Source: Bacteroidota bacterium
GTDB lineage: Bacteria; Bacteroidota; Bacteroidia; Bacteroidales; JAGONC01
Assembly (NCBI GenBank): GCA_026391695.1
Contig: JAPLDP010000040.1
Coordinates: 1 to 63,738, forward strand
Direction: 5' to 3'
Length of the DNA: 63,738 nt
Numbering within the stretch: position 1 is the stretch's first letter; every line of letters starts with the position of its first letter. Of the stretch, positions 35,477 through 43,273 are shown piece by piece. The position numbers were made by a program, and so were the translations under genes. The notes below the pieces were generated by a model. The model had not been told where the DNA came from. It did not search any database and saw only the letters and a program-made list of their open reading frames with translations.

Positions 35477-36262
35477 ATGAAAACACTGAAACTTAAATTA
35501 ATACCGACCCTATATTTTTCAGAGTACGAAAAGACACTTGAAGCAGATCCGGTAAAAGCCATCAAAAGGATAGAGAAAAAGAAAATCACCCTTGAAAATT
35601 TTCATTTCTATTTTTCAAGTTCTGCAGTGTTCTCCTCTAACATTGAAGGTAATCCGATTAACCTGGATACATATTGGAAGAACCAGGAATTTAAGCATCT
35701 TAAAAAAACAAAAGACTTAAAGGAAATTGAAGATCTCGTGGTCGCTTATGAATTTGCCAGAAAAAATTTATTGACGATCAGTAGCTTACTGAAAGCTCAT
35801 GAATTATTATCAAAGTCTTTTCTTATCAAAAGTAACAGAGGTAAATTACGCAGTCAGAAAGTCGGAGTATTTAATGAGAAAGGACAACTGGTCTATCTGG
35901 CTATTGAGCCGGAACTTGTGGAGGCTGAGATGAATAAACTTTTCTCTGATATCGGGCAGTTAGAAAATGTCAAGCTTGGGACTCTTCAGGTATTATATTT
36001 TGCTTCAATGATACATTTAATTTTTGTCAAAATTCATCCTTTCATGGATGGTAATGGCAGAACAGCCAGGCTACTGGAAAAATGGTTTTTAGCTGAAAGA
36101 CTTGGGGAGAAAGCCTGGTATATTCAATCCGAAAGATATTATTGGAGGCATAGGGCAAAATATTATAAAAACGTTCACTTAGGAGGCCACTATCATGTTC
36201 TGAATTATGATCTTTGTATTCCATTTTTAAAAATGATGCCGGAAAGCTTACTTCAAAAATAA
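35477..36262 (+). CDS. Fic-domain protein (AMP transferase)
   Basis: About 261 residues from ATG 35477, chosen because the -7 element falls just upstream of it. The catalytic Fic motif is complete: HPFMDGNGRTAR, with His, acidic residue and Gly-Asn-Gly-Arg. The N-terminal helical region has SSAVFSSNIEGNP; SxxIEG matches the inhibitory helix motif (S/T)xxxE(G/N) of class II Fic proteins. The enzyme would transfer AMP to a target protein hydroxyl, under self-inhibition. Confidence 0.88.
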   Translation: MKTLKLKLIPTLYFSEYEKTLEADPVKAIKRIEKKKITLENFHFYFSSSAVFSSNIEGNPINLDTYWKNQEFKHLKKTKDLKEIEDLVVAYEFARKNLLTISSLLKAHELLSKSFLIKSNRGKLRSQKVGVFNEKGQLVYLAIEPELVEAEMNKLFSDIGQLENVKLGTLQVLYFASMIHLIFVKIHPFMDGNGRTARLLEKWFLAERLGEKAWYIQSERYYWRHRAKYYKNVHLGGHYHVLNYDLCIPFLKMMPESLLQK

Positions 36263-36284
36263 TCCTGACCATTGCCATTATAAA

Positions 36285-37505
36285 TTAGAATTCAAGGGTT
36301 AAAAACTTTTTTAATTGCACATGCTGAATTCCTTCATGGCTATCCCATTTTACTGCATCCATCGTCACGACATATTTAGGAAAATTATCCCTGATCAGCA
36401 GAAGATTGCCAAATTCTCTTTCGAATACCGTGTCATCACTGATCTGATAGGCTACCTGCACATAAATTCTGGCGCCATCCTTTAAACAAATAAAATCTAC
36501 TTCCCTATTCTTTTCAAGGCCAGTATATATTTCATAATCATTGGCTTTCAGATGAAGCAAAACGGCATTTTCGATGACTTTATTAATATCACCCGGTAAG
36601 AAACCTCTTATAGCATGCCTGAGACCCAAGTCATTAAAATAGTATTTCTCCCCGCTCTCGAAGATCTTTTTTCCCTGGAGGTCACTTCGTTTCAATAAAT
36701 GAAGAAGAAATGAATCAGTGATATGCTTCATATATTCAAGCACCAGGTTGGGCGGAATGCGGATTCCCTGCGATTTAAGGTAATCGCTGATGCTCTTGGC
36801 AGAAAATAAAGAGCCGGTATTATCGGCAATAAAAAAAACCAGGTCTTCGAGGAACCGCGAATTGCGAATATTATGCCGTTGAATAATATCTTTATATAAA
36901 ATCGTGGAATAGATATTACGGATATATTCAAAAACAATGTTTTCGGTAAGTTCAAGATTAATCAGATAAGGGAGGCCACCAAATTTCAGATACTTAAAAA
37001 GAGCATCATCTGAATTTTCAAGATGATGAAAATCCAGGAATTCAGCAAAGGACAGGCTATGAATCCGGATGTCAATATGCCGGCCGCTCAGTTTTCCTGC
37101 AATATCCTGTGAAAACATGGATGCATTGCTGCCGGTAATCCAAATATCCCATTTCTTTTCAGCAAGCAGGCTTCGTAATGCATCTTCAAAATTTTCAATG
37201 TCCTGCACTTCATCTACCATCAGGTAGTTGAGACCTGAGCTTTTCTTATCCTTCAGGTAGTTAAGCAAGTCCTGGTCGTTCCTGATTTCCCTGAATTCAT
37301 TTAACTCTTTGTTGATATACTGAATATTTGCGTCCGGATCTTTCTGCAGGATATGATCCGCTAACTGAAACAGCATATAGCTCTTTCCCACCCGACGCTG
37401 TCCGGTGAACACCTTGATAATTTCCTTATCCAGGTATGCAAACGATTTGTCGAGGTACTTCTGCCTTGTTTTTAAGCCGTCAGGAATATATTTTTGAACA
37501 TTCAT
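36285..37505 (-). CDS. AAA ATPase with DUF4143 domain
   Basis: A 406-residue protein with an N-terminal P-loop GQRRVGKS (residues 35-42), Walker B YLMVDEVQD, and a sensor-like WITGSNASMF. The C-terminal DUF4143 domain has NREVDFICLK, like restriction-endonuclease-fold cores. These ATPases occur in high copy in Bacteroidetes and are of unknown role. Its promoter is flanked by two identical 18-bp repeats. Confidence 0.87.
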   Translation of the reverse strand: MNVQKYIPDGLKTRQKYLDKSFAYLDKEIIKVFTGQRRVGKSYMLFQLADHILQKDPDANIQYINKELNEFREIRNDQDLLNYLKDKKSSGLNYLMVDEVQDIENFEDALRSLLAEKKWDIWITGSNASMFSQDIAGKLSGRHIDIRIHSLSFAEFLDFHHLENSDDALFKYLKFGGLPYLINLELTENIVFEYIRNIYSTILYKDIIQRHNIRNSRFLEDLVFFIADNTGSLFSAKSISDYLKSQGIRIPPNLVLEYMKHITDSFLLHLLKRSDLQGKKIFESGEKYYFNDLGLRHAIRGFLPGDINKVIENAVLLHLKANDYEIYTGLEKNREVDFICLKDGARIYVQVAYQISDDTVFEREFGNLLLIRDNFPKYVVTMDAVKWDSHEGIQHVQLKKFLTLEF

Positions 37506-37562
37506 TATAGATATAGCTAAAACTTATTGCAAATATAATAAATGTTATAGATATAGCTAAAA
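37505..37562 (-). promoter_or_regulatory. Promoter of the DUF4143 ATPase flanked by two 18-bp direct repeats
   Basis: TTATAGATATAGCTAAAA occurs identically at 37505-37522 and 37545-37562, 40 bp apart. Between them, on the minus strand, TATATTTG (37537-37530) matches TAnnTTTG. The distal repeat covers the -33 area, and the proximal one covers the start site up to the ATG. This is an operator layout. Confidence 0.7.
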
Positions 37563-37607
37563 TAATAATTAATTTTATGAAATAAAACATTGACCAATAT
37601 TCAGATC

Positions 37608-37775
37608 ATGCAATTAAAGAAATTCACACCATCAAAAGCCAAGCTTCCCAATGACGAAAAGATTGTCGGTGGCGATGTTCCTGTTGGTATTGGAAACCAG
37701 GAACGTAAAGAAGAAATGAACCGGCTCTATGAACGAGTTCACAGAAAATTTCAGAGTAAAAAGATAAAGAAATGA
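37608..37775 (+). CDS. Small conserved-looking 55-residue protein
   Basis: Starts at ATG 37608 (an upstream in-frame ATG at 37590 is less likely). Charged, no membrane segment, no cysteine; the C-terminus is basic (QSKKIKK). Related to the ORF at 34010 over about 32 residues. Family not recognised. Confidence 0.5.
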   Translation: MQLKKFTPSKAKLPNDEKIVGGDVPVGIGNQERKEEMNRLYERVHRKFQSKKIKK

Positions 37776-37821
37776 TTGTTAGCGAAATAGATAATGGAAG
37801 ATTTATTTAGGAAAATGCCCG

Positions 37822-37867
37822 TATATAAATTGCTTTAAGATTGTATGCTTGACATAGAAAACACAGG
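37822..37867 (+). repeat. Isolated degenerate CRISPR repeat
   Basis: 46 bp that match the array repeat at 38 positions, in the same orientation. It keeps AATTGCTTT, AGATTGTAT and TTGACATAGAAAACACAG, of the minority repeat variant. The first six bases differ (TATATA for GTTGTG) and the internal -7 is altered (TATGCTTG). It lies 655 bp left of the first true repeat, before the toxin-antitoxin pair. Confidence 0.9.
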
Positions 37868-37870
37868 GCG

Positions 37871-37942
37871 AAAAGCCAAAGCATTACCTATATTTTGTTG
37901 CACTGCTGCACTTATCTTTATGCAACAGAGTAACGGCTTTTT
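37871..37942 (+). terminator. Nested hairpin with T-rich end after the degenerate repeat
   Basis: Outer stem AAAAGCC (37871-37877) with GGCTTTT (37935-37941); inner stem TGTTGCA (37896-37902) with TGCAACA (37921-37927); then a run TTTTTATTTT. It would end a transcript that includes the degenerate repeat. Confidence 0.55.
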
Positions 37943-37973
37943 ATTTTATAGTAATTTTACAAAAAAATAAGCT

Positions 37974-38210
37974 ATGGACACATTGATCATACACCTTGAA
38001 TCGAAGGCAAGTAAAACTAAAGTCAAAGAAGCGGTAAGAATGCTTAAAGGTGTCAAAGATGTAACAGATAAAATCACACAAGCCGATTTTGAAAGCCTGG
38101 CGGATGAAAGGCTTATACTTGAAATTAAAAAGGCTGAACAAAGTGAATTATTTGGGTACGAGGAATCAAAAAAACGTCTTACCGCAATCCGGAAAAAACT
38201 AATAAAGTGA
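37974..38210 (+). CDS. Antitoxin-like protein of a RelBE-type pair
   Basis: A 78-residue acidic/basic mixed helical protein (start MDTLIIHLESKASKTKVKEA cut; C-terminal FGYEESKKRLTAIRKKLIK). Small antitoxins of Bacteroidetes RelE/ParE pairs look like this, with an N-terminal strand-helix region and a C-terminal toxin-binding helix. The stop overlaps the toxin GTG start (GTGA), the tight coupling usual for such pairs. Confidence 0.7.
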   Translation: MDTLIIHLESKASKTKVKEAVRMLKGVKDVTDKITQADFESLADERLILEIKKAEQSELFGYEESKKRLTAIRKKLIK

Positions 38211-38473
38211 TCATACAGACATCAAAACACTTCTGGAACGATATGTTAAAAATTAAAAATATTGAAGTTCTGGATGAAGTTGAAGCCGCTTTAGATTTTG
38301 CCAAATCCTGTAAAAGCGTAAATGAAATTCCTGGATTTAAACCATTAGCTCACCATTCTGGTTATGGCCGAATAACAATAGCTGCCTACCGGATTGGTGT
38401 AAGATATTCGAAAAAAAATATAATATTTTATCGAATTTTACATCGGTCGATTATTTACAAACTCTTCCCATAA
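38207..38473 (+). CDS. RelE/ParE-type toxin
   Basis: An 88-residue protein with a GTG start. The C-terminal strands GYGRITIAAYRIGVRYSKKN and IIFYRILHRSIIYKLFP are the RelE-fold end, with the YRI...FYRxLHR..IY pattern of the mRNA-interferase group. Arg and His/Tyr near the end could be catalytic. It ends only 49 bp before the first CRISPR repeat. Confidence 0.82.
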   Translation: MIIQTSKHFWNDMLKIKNIEVLDEVEAALDFAKSCKSVNEIPGFKPLAHHSGYGRITIAAYRIGVRYSKKNIIFYRILHRSIIYKLFP

Positions 38474-38522
38474 GCCCGATTTATATTTAATTAGCCCTAT
38501 TATCACTAAATGGTTCAATATC

Positions 38523-40924
38523 GTTGTGAATTGCTTTCAGATTGTATCTTTGACATAGAAAACACAGCTACCTTTGTGGTTGTGAGTGCTGTGGTTGCGT
38601 TGTGAATTGCTTTCAGATTGTATCTTTGATATAGGAAACACAGCAGGAAATGCTGCAACAGTAACGACAAATGCGTTGTGAATTGCTTTCAGATTGTATC
38701 TTTGATATAGGAAACACAGCTTCGTGTTTACCATCCAAATCATAATAATAGTTGTGAATTGCTTTCAGATTGTATCTTTGATATAGGAAACACAGCTGGG
38801 TTTTGTATTGCATATTCAGGCCAGTAGTTGTGAATTGCTTTCAGATTGTATCTTTGATATAGGAAACACAGCAAATTTAGTCTTTGGTGATGCTGTTTTT
38901 ATGTTGTGAATTGCTTTCAGATTGTATCTTTGATATAGGAAACACAGCAGGAAATGCCGCAACGGTGACAACAAACGCGTTGTGAATTGCTTTCAGATTG
39001 TATCTTTGATATAGGAAACACAGCCCTTTTTGATTTGAGTATAATAAGCTTTCAGTTGTGAATTGCTTTCAGATTGTATCTTTGATATAGGAAACACAGC
39101 ACGCCAGCCTTTAACCATATCTGACTTGTTGTTGTGAATTGCTTTCAGATTGTATCTTTGATATAGGAAACACAGCTTCCCAAAATTTACAGGGGATATT
39201 GTCTTCGTTGTGAATTGCTTTCAGATTGTATCTTTGATATAGGAAACACAGCGTAAAAGCCGAAGCTGAACAAGATGCTTATGTTGTGAATTGCTTTCAG
39301 ATTGTATCTTTGACATAGAAAACACAGCTTCGATATTGAAATTATGGAGGATATATGAGTTGTGAATTGCTTTCAGATTGTATCTTTGACATAGAAAACA
39401 CAGCTAAAACCTGTCAGCCTGGATAGCCTGTATAGTTGTGAATTGCTTTCAGATTGTATCTTTGACATAGAAAACACAGCGGAAATGTATTTTACAGGTC
39501 TGCCATTAGGGTTGTGAATTGCTTTCAGATTGTATCTTTGACATAGAAAACACAGCGAATAACGCCGACTGCTGATCAAAGTCAAAGTTGTGAATTGCTT
39601 TCAGATTGTATCTTTGATATAGGAAACACAGCTTCCCAAAATTTACAGGGGATATTGTCTTCGTTGTGAATTGCTTTCAGATTGTATCTTTGACATAGAA
39701 AACACAGCATGATTTTGGATGTATTGGTTGCCCTTTAAGTTGTGAATTGCTTTCAGATTGTATCTTTGATATAGGAAACACAGCTCGTCCCCGGTTTACT
39801 CCATTCTCGAGTAAGTTGTGAATTGCTTTCAGATTGTATCTTTGATATAGGAAACACAGCTCCGTTTTTGAATTTGATTAAGTCGCCAGTGTTGTGAATT
39901 GCTTTCAGATTGTATCTTTGATATAGGAAACACAGCTCTGACTATTTGTCCTTGTTGTGGAAATGGGTTGTGAATTGCTTTCAGATTGTATCTTTGATAT
40001 AGGAAACACAGCGTCTATTTTGGTATCAGGTTCTGGAACTGTGTTGTGAATTGCTTTCAGATTGTATCTTTGATATAGGAAACACAGCTTTATCGGTCAC
40101 GAATTGTATAAACCCATTGTTGTGAATTGCTTTCAGATTGTATCTTTGATATAGGAAACACAGCTACTTGGAAGGAGGATAAAATAGCATATTAGTTGTG
40201 AATTGCTTTCAGATTGTATCTTTGATATAGGAAACACAGCATAATGTTCAAAACTAAGATCACAATATTTGTTGTGAATTGCTTTCAGATTGTATCTTTG
40301 ATATAGGAAACACAGCTGAAGGCAGTTCCATAATCAAGAGCAGTGAGTTGTGAATTGCTTTCAGATTGTATCTTTGATATAGGAAACACAGCGTAGCCAC
40401 CCGGGTCCCGGCCGGCTGAACAGTTGTGAATTGCTTTCAGATTGTATCTTTGATATAGGAAACACAGCTATTATCACAAATTCTTCTAAGGTCTTTAAGT
40501 TGTGAATTGCTTTCAGATTGTATCTTTGATATAGGAAACACAGCTAATGAAAAAGGCAATATTACAATCTATGAGTTGTGAATTGCTTTCAGATTGTATC
40601 TTTGATATAGGAAACACAGCAGAAATGATAACAAGTCATCTCATGGGAGTGTTGTGAATTGCTTTCAGATTGTATCTTTGATATAGGAAACACAGCTAAA
40701 TAACAATTTGGCAGAATCCAACAATAGTTGTGAATTGCTTTCAGATTGTATCTTTGATATAGGAAACACAGCTTTTCAGACAAATTCTATTGAGATGGGA
40801 TTGTTGTGAATTGCTTTCAGATTGTATCTTTGATATAGGAAACACAGCGCAGTATGAAAACGCCTCAAATTTAATGCAGTTGTGAATTGCTTTCAGATTG
40901 TATCTTTGATATAGGAAACACAGC
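38523..40924 (+). CRISPR. Type II-C CRISPR array: 32 repeats, 31 spacers
   Basis: 32 repeats of 46 bp and 31 spacers of 30 bp, strict 76-bp period from 38523 to 40879. The repeat starts GTTGTGAATTGCTTTCAGAT and ends AACACAGC. Two variants differ near the end: A (GATATAGGAAAC) and B (GACATAGAAAAC). B is found in repeats 1, 11-14 and 16; all others are A. Spacers 9 (39177) and 15 (39633) are identical; spacers 2 (38645) and 6 (38949) differ at five bases. The tracrRNA anti-repeat shows transcription on the plus strand. Each repeat has TATCTTTG at positions 23-30. Confidence 0.99.
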
Positions 40925-40992
40925 ACATTGCTCCGATATCATTGATAATGTAAGAAAAGCTGTGTTTTGACGACTCAAAAAATGAGGTAAAG

Positions 40993-41030
40993 AGTCTCTC
41001 AGTTACATTAATTGGGAGACTTTTTTATTT
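40993..41030 (+). terminator. Rho-independent terminator after the array
   Basis: Stem AGTCTCTC (40993-41000) with GGGAGACT (41014-41021), loop of 13, then TTTTTATTT. It is oriented for plus-strand array transcripts running towards cas2. Between array and terminator, GCTGTGTTT (40959-40967) is complementary to the last nine bases of the final repeat. Confidence 0.8.
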
Positions 41031-41047
41031 CTGATGGATTATCGTTT

Positions 41048-41128
41048 TCAATGATCAATGATCAGGGATCAATGATCAATACTAATGAACCTAACCATTT
41101 ATTGATCATTGCTCATTAATCATTGCTG
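41048..41128. repeat. TGATCA-type degenerate inverted repeat, copy 2
   Basis: Left arm CAATGATCAATGATCAGGG, centre AATGAACCTAACCATTTATTG-like, right arm GATCATTGCTCATTAATCA. It lies on the 3' side of cas2. Confidence 0.8.
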
Positions 41129-41133
41129 ATTGA

Positions 41134-41472
41134 CTAAAAAAGTTCGAGTTGCTGTGGTACCTGTTGAGCTGGCGCCGGCGTCCGGCCATAAAAAATCTCC
41201 ATCATCCCGAATTGTTTATCGGTTATTGAAAGTATTCCGACATGCCCCTTGGGTGGCAGAATACTTTTTACACGTTTAATATGCACATCGGCATTTTCCC
41301 GACTGGGACAATGCCTGACATAGATTGAAAACTGGAACATAACAAATCCGTCAGCCATGATTTCTTTCCGGAATTTTGTCGCAATTTTCCTGTCTTTTCT
41401 GGCTACTACGGGCAGATCGAAAAACACAAGTACCCACAAAATACGGTATTCGTTTAAACGGTCAAATGACAT
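41134..41472 (-). CDS. cas2: Cas2
   Basis: A 112-residue ferredoxin-fold protein with the Cas2 start YRILWVLVFFDLPV; the Asp at the end of the first strand is D19. FQFSIYVRHC follows. It forms the adaptation complex with Cas1 dimers. The C-terminus PQQVPQQLELF-like tail is Pro/Gln rich, as in type II Cas2. It is bracketed by two copies of the TGATCA repeat and is 107 bp from cas1. Confidence 0.94.
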   Translation of the reverse strand: MSFDRLNEYRILWVLVFFDLPVVARKDRKIATKFRKEIMADGFVMFQFSIYVRHCPSRENADVHIKRVKSILPPKGHVGILSITDKQFGMMEIFYGRTPAPAQQVPQQLELF

Positions 41473-41477
41473 CGGTG

Positions 41478-41572
41478 GTCAATTATCAAGGATCAAGGAT
41501 CAAGGAACAATGATCAGGTAAATGAATGTAACCATTTATTGATCATTGTTCATTGATCACTGTTCATTGTCA
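41478..41572. repeat. TGATCA-type degenerate inverted repeat, copy 3
   Basis: Between cas1 and cas2. Left arm of GGATCAAGGATCAAGG units, centre AATGAATGTAACCATTTATTG, right arm ATCATTGTTCATTGATCACT. Confidence 0.8.
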
Positions 41573-41579
41573 ATAGGTT

Positions 41580-42512
41580 TTATTCCAAAATTGGATACAC
41601 TATTTTCCGGCTTGTCCCTTCAAAACACTTTGCCAGTGAAGCTGTTGTTCGTTGCATGCCAACCATGAGGGGGCTTTGTTCACTATCAATAATAATATCG
41701 ATTGAAGTAACCGATAAAAGTTCTTTCTTGATGTCGGTTGTCATTTCTTCGATATTTACCCCGCTTTGAACAATCTGTAGCACGATACGATCCATATATG
41801 GCCGGTATGGTTCCATAATATCATCGGCCAAGCAGTAGGCATTGTATTTATTTGAATGATGAATCCCAAATGTGGGTAATAGGCCGGAACCAATAAGGCA
41901 CCTTGCCATCATTGCCCGGAGAATGGCATAACCATAATTCAACAGGTTATTTGGCGGGTCGCCTTCCCTGTTTCTACTGAAATGAAGACTGTTAGGAAAT
42001 ATGTGAGCCCAGTAATAAAGAGCAGCTTTTGCCTCACAATTTTCAGTGTCTCCAGATTTTACACTTTCAGATAGTTTCTTCAATCTCAAGTATTCCTTGC
42101 CGAAATATTCCAATAGTAACGCCTGATTAATAATTTTAGCAATCACTGTTTGCTGCCAGAATTGTTTTTTTTGAGGAATTGTCGCATTAATTTGGATTGT
42201 GAAGCGTTCATGTTGAATATTATGCACATCAAGTGGCAGCATCAGGCCGGTTGGATGATGAGTATCATTGCAGGTTATCAACGCAACATTATTTTCGAGT
42301 AACGCTGCGACAAGTGCGTGAGTAATAATAATTTGCTGATTATCCAGAATTACTACACCGATATCTTCAATCGGAATAGTGGCTGCTGCCTCTTTTTTGA
42401 ACGATTCTGGTAAAGTATCATTCTTTTCGACAGCAGGTAGCCTCACCACTAACTGCTTGTTAGTTTTGCTGAGATAAGCGGGATTACCAAAATAAAGCGT
42501 TCGCTTAATCAT
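41580..42512 (-). CDS. cas1: Cas1 (type II)
   Basis: A 310-residue Cas1 integrase. Metal-binding residues are visible in the family blocks: Glu in ENCEAKAALYYW (about 150), His in GLLPTFGIHHSNKYN (about 218) and Asp in LADDIMEPYRPY (about 232). It integrates spacers with Cas2. The start overlaps the end of the nucleotidyltransferase gene by 8 bp. Confidence 0.95.
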   Translation of the reverse strand: MIKRTLYFGNPAYLSKTNKQLVVRLPAVEKNDTLPESFKKEAAATIPIEDIGVVILDNQQIIITHALVAALLENNVALITCNDTHHPTGLMLPLDVHNIQHERFTIQINATIPQKKQFWQQTVIAKIINQALLLEYFGKEYLRLKKLSESVKSGDTENCEAKAALYYWAHIFPNSLHFSRNREGDPPNNLLNYGYAILRAMMARCLIGSGLLPTFGIHHSNKYNAYCLADDIMEPYRPYMDRIVLQIVQSGVNIEEMTTDIKKELLSVTSIDIIIDSEQSPLMVGMQRTTASLAKCFEGTSRKIVYPILE

Positions 42513-42990
42513 TAGATTTTTTTAACCTGTGGATTTTCTGAAGTTCTTCAATATCCGCCTTATCTTTCATACGGTCAGTCATCATTTTACTCAGTATCAA
42601 GTCGTTCAAACATAGTACAGGAATTTCGTATTCCTCCAAGTGTAAATATTCAACCTGTTGATAGGCTTCCTCAAAATTCAATCCTCTTATGTTTGAAATA
42701 AAATCCATTTTCCCGGGTGGATCACCAAAATGGAATGCGACAGTGTTAGCGAAATCCAGATCATTTACTATTTTTATAGATTCTTTCGATATACCAATGT
42801 TTTCCAGAACTGTGATGAATTTTTGCTTATTGGAATTATCAGGTTTCAACCAGATATCCATATCACCTGTGGTACGGATATAACCGTGGTAAATCACTGC
42901 ATAACCTCCGATAATAATAAAACCGACATCATTCCTTAGCATGTCAGTTATTATATTTCTATGGATATCAAGAAGTAATATCATTTTCAA
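42505..42990 (-). CDS. Nucleotidyltransferase-fold protein inside the cas operon
   Basis: A 161-residue protein of the AbiEii/MNT-like nucleotidyltransferase superfamily. The GG motif (IIIGGYAVIYHG, G28-G29) and the DxD of the active site (GDMDIWL, D43 and D45) are both present. Related proteins act as toxins or antitoxins by transferring nucleotides to RNA or protein. It overlaps its upstream partner gene by 23 bp and cas1 by 8 bp, so it is translated with the cas operon. Confidence 0.82.
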   Translation of the reverse strand: MKMILLLDIHRNIITDMLRNDVGFIIIGGYAVIYHGYIRTTGDMDIWLKPDNSNKQKFITVLENIGISKESIKIVNDLDFANTVAFHFGDPPGKMDFISNIRGLNFEEAYQQVEYLHLEEYEIPVLCLNDLILSKMMTDRMKDKADIEELQKIHRLKKSND

Positions 42991-43249
42991 TAGTTAAAGT
43001 GAAGTCGTGCGGTATTTTAGTTTTTCCAATGACATCAGCATAAAATTGGGTGATAAGTTTATAATGTAATTCAAACCGTTGTTCGGGTGTCAGGTTCAGC
43101 CAGTACCGGTAATTTGCCTCTTCTTGCTCATTAAAAGAGGAAATTGTTACTTTATTATCTGACGGATCGGGATACTCCGGGTAATGTAATTCAGGTTCAT
43201 TAACATTGTCCCTTGTAAGTAATTTCCTATATGATTTTTTACCTGGCAT
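42968..43249 (-). CDS. Small partner protein of the nucleotidyltransferase
   Basis: A 93-residue protein with the segment EEANYRYWLNLTPEQRFELH. Small proteins with this LTPEQR helix are often coded just before nucleotidyltransferases of this type in Bacteroidetes (recollection, not checked). It starts 24 bp after the cas9 stop and overlaps the next gene. Function unknown; a toxin-antitoxin-like partner is likely. Confidence 0.65.
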   Translation of the reverse strand: MPGKKSYRKLLTRDNVNEPELHYPEYPDPSDNKVTISSFNEQEEANYRYWLNLTPEQRFELHYKLITQFYADVIGKTKIPHDFTLTIENDITS

Positions 43250-43273
43250 GTTCTTTCAATAAATATATCATAA

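Noticed and set aside
37822-37867. The isolated degenerate repeat as the tracrRNA anti-repeat
   Set aside because: It has the same orientation as the array repeats on the plus strand, so it is not complementary to plus-strand crRNAs. A real anti-repeat with nexus and terminator is present at 47570.
38523-40924. Self-targeting spacers within this window
   Set aside because: No spacer was seen to match other parts of the window on reading, but no alignment could be run.
38537-40926. Several small minus-strand ORFs with repeated LCFLYQRYNLKAIHN-like residues
   Set aside because: They are translations of the CRISPR repeats and spacers; periodic and without ribosome sites.
38523-41472. Type II-A or II-B assignment
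   Set aside because: No csn2 or cas4 is present, and the Cas9 length and repeat length fit the Bacteroidota II-C group.
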